Shown: piece after piece, positions 60,436 through 64,000 of the stretch | How the letters are laid out: the number at the start of each line of letters is the position of its first letter | How positions within the stretch are numbered: position 1 is the stretch's first letter | From: GCA-2720865 sp047630275 | GTDB taxonomy: Bacteria; Bdellovibrionota; Bacteriovoracia; Bacteriovoracales; Bacteriovoracaceae | Direction: 5' to 3' | Assembly: GCA_047630275.1 (NCBI GenBank) | Contig: JBLHVN010000001.1 | Coordinates: forward strand, 372,001-436,000 | Length of the DNA: 64,000 nt | Translations under genes and position numbers: made by a program | Notes under the pieces: model-generated | The model's input: only the letters and a program-made list of their open reading frames with translations | What the model was told of the DNA's origin: nothing | Databases searched by the model: none

Positions 60436-61577
60436 TACTTGGCCGCTTCTTTTAATAGGTTCTTGGCGATGATCATAATCATGACTTCATTTGTTCCAGC
60501 GCCAATTTCATTTAATTTATTATCTCTCATCATTCTTTCAAGAGGAAACTCTCGGCTATAACCATAACCGCCGTGGAGTTGGATAGCATCTAAGGCTATC
60601 TTTGTTGCCATCTTTGGAAGAGCGAGTTTTACTTGAGCGGCAACTGTCGCCCCTTTATTCCCATTGTCGTAATCTTTAGCAACTGAATAAAGAAAGTGCC
60701 TCATCATGGCCGTTTCTGTGGCCATTTCTGCGATCATCTTTTGAATCAATTGATGATTACCAATTGTTTTTCCAAATTGCTTTCTCTCATTGGCGTATTT
60801 TACACATTGATCAACACAAGCTTGAGCGATTCCTAAAGAAATACCAGAGATCGTGATTCTTTCAATCTCTAAGTTCTTCATCATATGATAAGTGCTGTCA
60901 CCTTCTTCGCCGACTCTATTGGCGAGTGGAACCTTAGCGTTTTCAAAGATCAATTCACCTGTAGGGGAGGATCTCATTCCCATCTTATGAATAGGGTTGC
61001 CAGTGGTGTAGCCTTCAGTTCCTTTTTCAATGATAAAAGTAGTCAGGTCTTTTTTCTCATCCCCTGTTCTTGTATAGACATAGGCAATGTCAGAGAACTG
61101 CGCATTGGTGATCCACATCTTTGTTCCATTGATGAGGTAGTGATCACCATTTAACTTTGCTCGGGTCTGCATACCAATGGCATCAGATCCGTATTCAGGT
61201 TCACTCATTCCCATACAACCGATATGTTCACCTGAGATAAGTTTTGGTAGGTACTTGGCTTTTTGTTCTTCTGAGGCATTGGCCTCAATATTGTTCACAC
61301 AAAGCATAGAGTGGGCGAGATAACTTAGAGTTGAACCAGCGCAAGCCGCTCCAAATTCTTCCATCACAATAGTCGCCGCCGTTGCCCCAAGACCAGAGCC
61401 GCCGTATTTTGGATCAGCCGTTATTCCTAAGAGTCCAAGTTCTCCCATTTTTTTAAAGGCGTTGATGTTAAAGCTATCTTCTTCATCGTGTTTTTCTGCA
61501 AAGGGAGCGAGCTCATTTTTTGCGAAATCACGACAGACTTTAGCTAGTTCTTTTTCTTCATCAGTGAAAAACCACAT
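60435..61577 (-). CDS. Acyl-CoA dehydrogenase, isovaleryl-CoA dehydrogenase-like
   Basis: I chose ATG at 61575-61577 (MWFFTDEEKEL), preceded by GGAGG about 11 bp away; a longer frame of 28 extra residues looks non-conserved. The 380-residue protein has CMGMSEPEYGSDAIGM and the IGAGTNEVMIMIIAKNLL C terminus, the latter like isovaleryl-CoA dehydrogenase. This suggests leucine or branched acyl-CoA breakdown. A strong minus-strand promoter lies at 61623-61651. The start is the least certain part. Confidence 0.92.
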   Translation of the reverse strand: MWFFTDEEKELAKVCRDFAKNELAPFAEKHDEEDSFNINAFKKMGELGLLGITADPKYGGSGLGATAATIVMEEFGAACAGSTLSYLAHSMLCVNNIEANASEEQKAKYLPKLISGEHIGCMGMSEPEYGSDAIGMQTRAKLNGDHYLINGTKMWITNAQFSDIAYVYTRTGDEKKDLTTFIIEKGTEGYTTGNPIHKMGMRSSPTGELIFENAKVPLANRVGEEGDSTYHMMKNLEIERITISGISLGIAQACVDQCVKYANERKQFGKTIGNHQLIQKMIAEMATETAMMRHFLYSVAKDYDNGNKGATVAAQVKLALPKMATKIALDAIQLHGGYGYSREFPLERMMRDNKLNEIGAGTNEVMIMIIAKNLLKEAAK

Positions 61578-61622
61578 ATAGGGGTGAACCTCCGTTAGGA
61601 TTTGAAAGGCAAGTAGTGAAAA

Positions 61623-61651
61623 TTTATACAAATATGGCTGCTTTCTGACAA
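61623..61651 (-). promoter_or_regulatory. Sigma-70 promoter of the dehydrogenase-pgi operon
   Basis: On the minus strand TTGTCA (61646-61651) and TATAAA (61623-61628) are 17 bp apart, very close to consensus. A TCTGACAA direct repeat spans the -35 region (plus strand, 61645-61662), a possible regulator site. Confidence 0.65.
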
Positions 61652-61683
61652 GGTCTGACAAAATGAAGAAATCCTCTTAGGGC

Positions 61684-61713
61684 TTGGCATGTCATAGACA
61701 AAATTGGTAAAAT
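61684..61713 (+). promoter_or_regulatory. Sigma-70 promoter of the TIM-barrel gene
   Basis: TTGGCA (61684-61689) and TAAAAT (61708-61713), 18 bp apart, lie 38 bp before the ATG at 61752. It is divergent from the promoter at 61623-61651. Confidence 0.55.
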
Positions 61714-61751
61714 TTCCGTAACTTAGCTCTTTTTGGAGTGAGTAATCAAGG

Positions 61752-63521
61752 ATGATGATGATCGATGAGGTACCCGTGTCCCTAACCACCCCCGTGCCTA
61801 GGGACTTTGATGCAGTGTTTCCTGGTGAGAACTGGTTTCTTTATTGGAAGACTTCGGCTTCCTTATGGCAGGCCAAATTTCAAGAATACACAGAATCAAA
61901 TAGAATTGTTGTTCCTATTAACTGGGCCTTTCATACTGAAACTGGCGATACATACAACTTCGCCAAAGAGCGCCCGGAAACAGACTTAAAGAAACTAATT
62001 GAAGCCGCGAGATCCGCTGGAAAAGAAATAACTTTTATCATCCCTATTACACCAGCACCCTTTCTTCCAAATGGTGGGCTTCCTTCTTTTTTGGCTAGAA
62101 CCTTAAGCTTAAGCCCAAACAATATGGTCTATGGAAATCTCGATGGAGATGGAAATCTTAATAAAATCTATAGCTTCTTTGATACCCGTGTTTATCAAGC
62201 TTTTTGTAAGTTTGTAGGGGCCTTAGGAGAATATTTTACTGAAGCAGGAGTTGACTCTGATATTTGGGGAGCAAGCTTTGGTTGTATTGAAAATGGAATT
62301 GACGACGGAAGCTTCACTGATTTTTTCTTTGATAGATCAAGCGTTTTTGAACAAGGCTTTAGCCGCTATCTAGAAGCAAAGAAAAGCGAGAGGCAAGAAG
62401 ATGAAGTTGTTTGCGTAAGAGACGAAGAAGCTCAAAAGATTGAATTTCATAATACGATTAAAGATCTTTATTACCAAGAAGCTAAGGAATCTCTTAGCGG
62501 AAATTGGGAAGGCTCTTTAAAGTTTGGTTTTTTAGGGGCCAATAGCGAAGCTTTCTTCAAGAGGCTCTCAGGTAACGATGATACCTTAGCTTATTCAAGG
62601 CAAGTGATGGAATCCATGATTAGAAATGTGGTTCCTTCTTCAATCCTAGTTCCCCATAGGAGCAAGAAGGGTGTTCTTGGTAAACAACTAAGTGATCTTA
62701 TTGCGAATTCTTTTTTAGAATCAAAATTAAGACAAGATTATTACGATGATGATTCTCATATAACCTTAGTCCCTATGCGCTTCTTTGAAGTTTATGACTA
62801 TGAAACGGGTAGACCCCATAACCATGCCTCATGGGATAGCTTAGGCCTTCTTCATTATTTTTCCCGTGACTACAGATGGTGCTTTTCCCTCAGCAGTGAG
62901 ACCAGTATTCCCTTTGATGAAACGACAGATCATGAAGAGAAGATTCATTTTTATCATGGAGAGAGGATGAACCGAAAGGCTTTCAATACTCTCTTAAAGA
63001 TCTTCATGAGTGGAGGTAAGGTTATCCTTAACCGCTCTGGGCTGGGGATTGATTATTTAAAACGCTTAGAGAGCTTTTTCTTAGAGAATTCTTTAAAGGT
63101 TGAGAAGGTAAATTTTCACACCATCATTCATAATATCGTTCTTGGAGAAGGGCGCCTGATCATCTTAGAAGGTGATAAACTTGAAGACTTAAATCCATCA
63201 GTAAAATTAACCTTTTGGAAAAAACTCTTAGATACTTTTAATTTAAAACATATTTCAGTTAAGACCACTGAAGGCGTTGATTATTTTTGGAGAACCAGAA
63301 CCAGTTCTCCGAGTGAGCTTAATTACGAAGAGATTAGAAGAGCGAGCTTTTATAATCCAACAAGCTATAAACAAAAGATTCATATTAAGATGAAGAAAAA
63401 CTTTGCCCTCATGAAAGTTCTTGATGAGCATAATGTAAGCGTCCAATCATCTCCTAATGAGCAGGTCATCGACATGCTTCCGGGGGGAGTTATTTCTATG
63501 GATTTTGGAGTGTACTCATGA
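61752..63521 (+). CDS. TIM-barrel glycoside-hydrolase-like protein
   Basis: This 589-residue protein starts at one of three consecutive ATG codons. It has no signal peptide. Features resembling clan-A TIM-barrel enzymes such as GH42-type beta-galactosidases are PINWAFHTETGDTYNFAKE, GASFGCIENGIDDGSF (with a possible acid/base Glu) and the SSETSIPFDETT segment. A barrel core (1-360) is followed by a flavodoxin-like domain (about 390-500; NTLLKIFMSGGKVILNRSG) and a beta tail, as in GH42. The substrate is unknown. It is coupled (ATGA) to the following gene. Confidence 0.55.
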   Translation: MMMIDEVPVSLTTPVPRDFDAVFPGENWFLYWKTSASLWQAKFQEYTESNRIVVPINWAFHTETGDTYNFAKERPETDLKKLIEAARSAGKEITFIIPITPAPFLPNGGLPSFLARTLSLSPNNMVYGNLDGDGNLNKIYSFFDTRVYQAFCKFVGALGEYFTEAGVDSDIWGASFGCIENGIDDGSFTDFFFDRSSVFEQGFSRYLEAKKSERQEDEVVCVRDEEAQKIEFHNTIKDLYYQEAKESLSGNWEGSLKFGFLGANSEAFFKRLSGNDDTLAYSRQVMESMIRNVVPSSILVPHRSKKGVLGKQLSDLIANSFLESKLRQDYYDDDSHITLVPMRFFEVYDYETGRPHNHASWDSLGLLHYFSRDYRWCFSLSSETSIPFDETTDHEEKIHFYHGERMNRKAFNTLLKIFMSGGKVILNRSGLGIDYLKRLESFFLENSLKVEKVNFHTIIHNIVLGEGRLIILEGDKLEDLNPSVKLTFWKKLLDTFNLKHISVKTTEGVDYFWRTRTSSPSELNYEEIRRASFYNPTSYKQKIHIKMKKNFALMKVLDEHNVSVQSSPNEQVIDMLPGGVISMDFGVYS

Positions 63522-63922
63522 CCAATAATGACGCCATTGTTATGATCTATGATTATAAAGAAGGGGCTGATCTGAAGCCCTCTGCTTATTATTTATTTCA
63601 TGCCTTTGATGAGAATGGATTGGTAGAACTTGATACCATGGTTGAGGTTTACGAGGAGTTTATCAATCAAACTCCTGAGACTGGACACCTTCCTCTTGGG
63701 CCCTTTGAAGACTTAAACTTCTTAAATCAATTTGCCTTTAAGGTCTGTGAAAAAAACGACAACTCACTGGTGAGCCTAATCTCTGTTAAGGATTATAATG
63801 CCATACTAGAAGAGGCCACTACTGGTGTAGATCTATTTCAAGACCTAACGGAGAAGGGAAATAGGATTGAGAACCTAGATCATAGTTCTAAAACCGGTTT
63901 ACTCGGGAAATTATTTCATTGA
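63518..63922 (+). CDS. Hypothetical partner protein
   Basis: This 134-residue acidic cytosolic protein starts in a 4-bp ATGA overlap with the TIM-barrel gene. Its sequence (VMIYDYKEGADLKPSAYYLFHAFDENGLVEL) suggests a small beta-alpha fold. No family is recognised. It ends with a polar tail. Tight coupling suggests a role with the upstream enzyme. Confidence 0.65.
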   Translation: MTNNDAIVMIYDYKEGADLKPSAYYLFHAFDENGLVELDTMVEVYEEFINQTPETGHLPLGPFEDLNFLNQFAFKVCEKNDNSLVSLISVKDYNAILEEATTGVDLFQDLTEKGNRIENLDHSSKTGLLGKLFH

Positions 63923-63987
63923 CGCGCAGCGTGGGCGCTAATTAGAAAATCGCGATAAAATTTATCTATCATTGTCAGGAGGACAAG

Positions 63988-64000
63988 ATGCTAAGTACAG
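63988..64000 (+). CDS. Start of a gene cut by the right edge
   Basis: ATG at 63988 follows a near-perfect CAGGAGGACAAG ribosome-binding site; only four codons (MLST) are in the window. A GC-rich motif (GCGCAGCGTGGGCG, 63924) lies about 60 bp upstream. Nothing more can be said. Confidence 0.55.

Overview
This is a low-GC, gene-dense bacterial chromosome segment with mostly short intergenic gaps, many 1-4 bp stop/start overlaps and intrinsic terminators. It looks most like a Bdellovibrionota (Bacteriovoracaceae/Halobacteriovorax-like) chromosome. That is inference, from the mix of Gram-negative envelope genes (lptE, outer-membrane barrel, many lipoproteins), GYF_2- and PilZ-domain proteins, a Hanks-type kinase, FHA-GGDEF and REC/HD-GYP proteins, and a lysine/alanine histone-H1-like protein. 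There is no phage, transposon, CRISPR array or rRNA operon. One tRNA-Asp(GUC) is present.

Layout. 1-2451: a ferritin-like gene fragment, a cysteine-rich secreted peptide, an ATP-grasp ligase, a zinc-ribbon protein and a small secreted protein. 2483-7897: an accessory-looking signalling locus. It holds an alpha/beta hydrolase, a tandem pair of XRE/sensor-like proteins, a convergent GNAT/autoinducer-synthase-like acyltransferase coupled to a methyltransferase, then a small histidine kinase behind a promoter with a perfect palindrome, and a CBS protein. 8076-12842: a lipoprotein hydrolase and an outer-membrane barrel/large lipoprotein pair. 12901-18722: tRNA-Asp, a divergent TSUP and SO_0444-type transporter pair, an SDR, a periplasmic PLD protein and a partner. 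18808-23549: def, LMW-PTP, greB, a DUF6165-like protein, a methyltransferase, and a response regulator with a broken HD-GYP site.

23618-30928 is a core block on the minus strand: rpmF | fabH-fabD-fabG-acpP | fabF-glyA-nrdR-nusB-unknown, split by two strong terminators; plsX is absent between rpmF and fabH. 31067-40333 holds aroK, a REC-like protein, alr, a GYF_2 gene broken by an A9 slippery tract, a Sua5-like protein, a TrmN6-like methyltransferase, a DciA-like protein, lptE, a holA-like gene and rpsT. 40553-47774 has beta-oxidation genes (hbd, crotonase, acyl-CoA dehydrogenase, thiolase), the H1-like protein, a cyclic-nucleotide-domain protein and two intergenic regions sharing a structured repeat. 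47986-53495 holds a vWA-like lipoprotein, a GYF-GYF-PilZ protein, an alpha/beta hydrolase lacking its nucleophile serine, and a Ser/Thr kinase. 53498-61577 (minus) holds ppsR, miaA, mutL, FHA-GGDEF, pgi and two acyl-CoA dehydrogenases. 61752-63922 holds a TIM-barrel glycosidase-like protein and a partner, and a new gene begins at the right edge.

Points of most interest: the 2.5-7.3 kb signalling locus, the A9 frameshift at 35383-35391, the shared hairpin-bearing intergenic repeat near 44.5 and 47.8 kb, and several proteins that keep their fold signature but have lost key catalytic residues.
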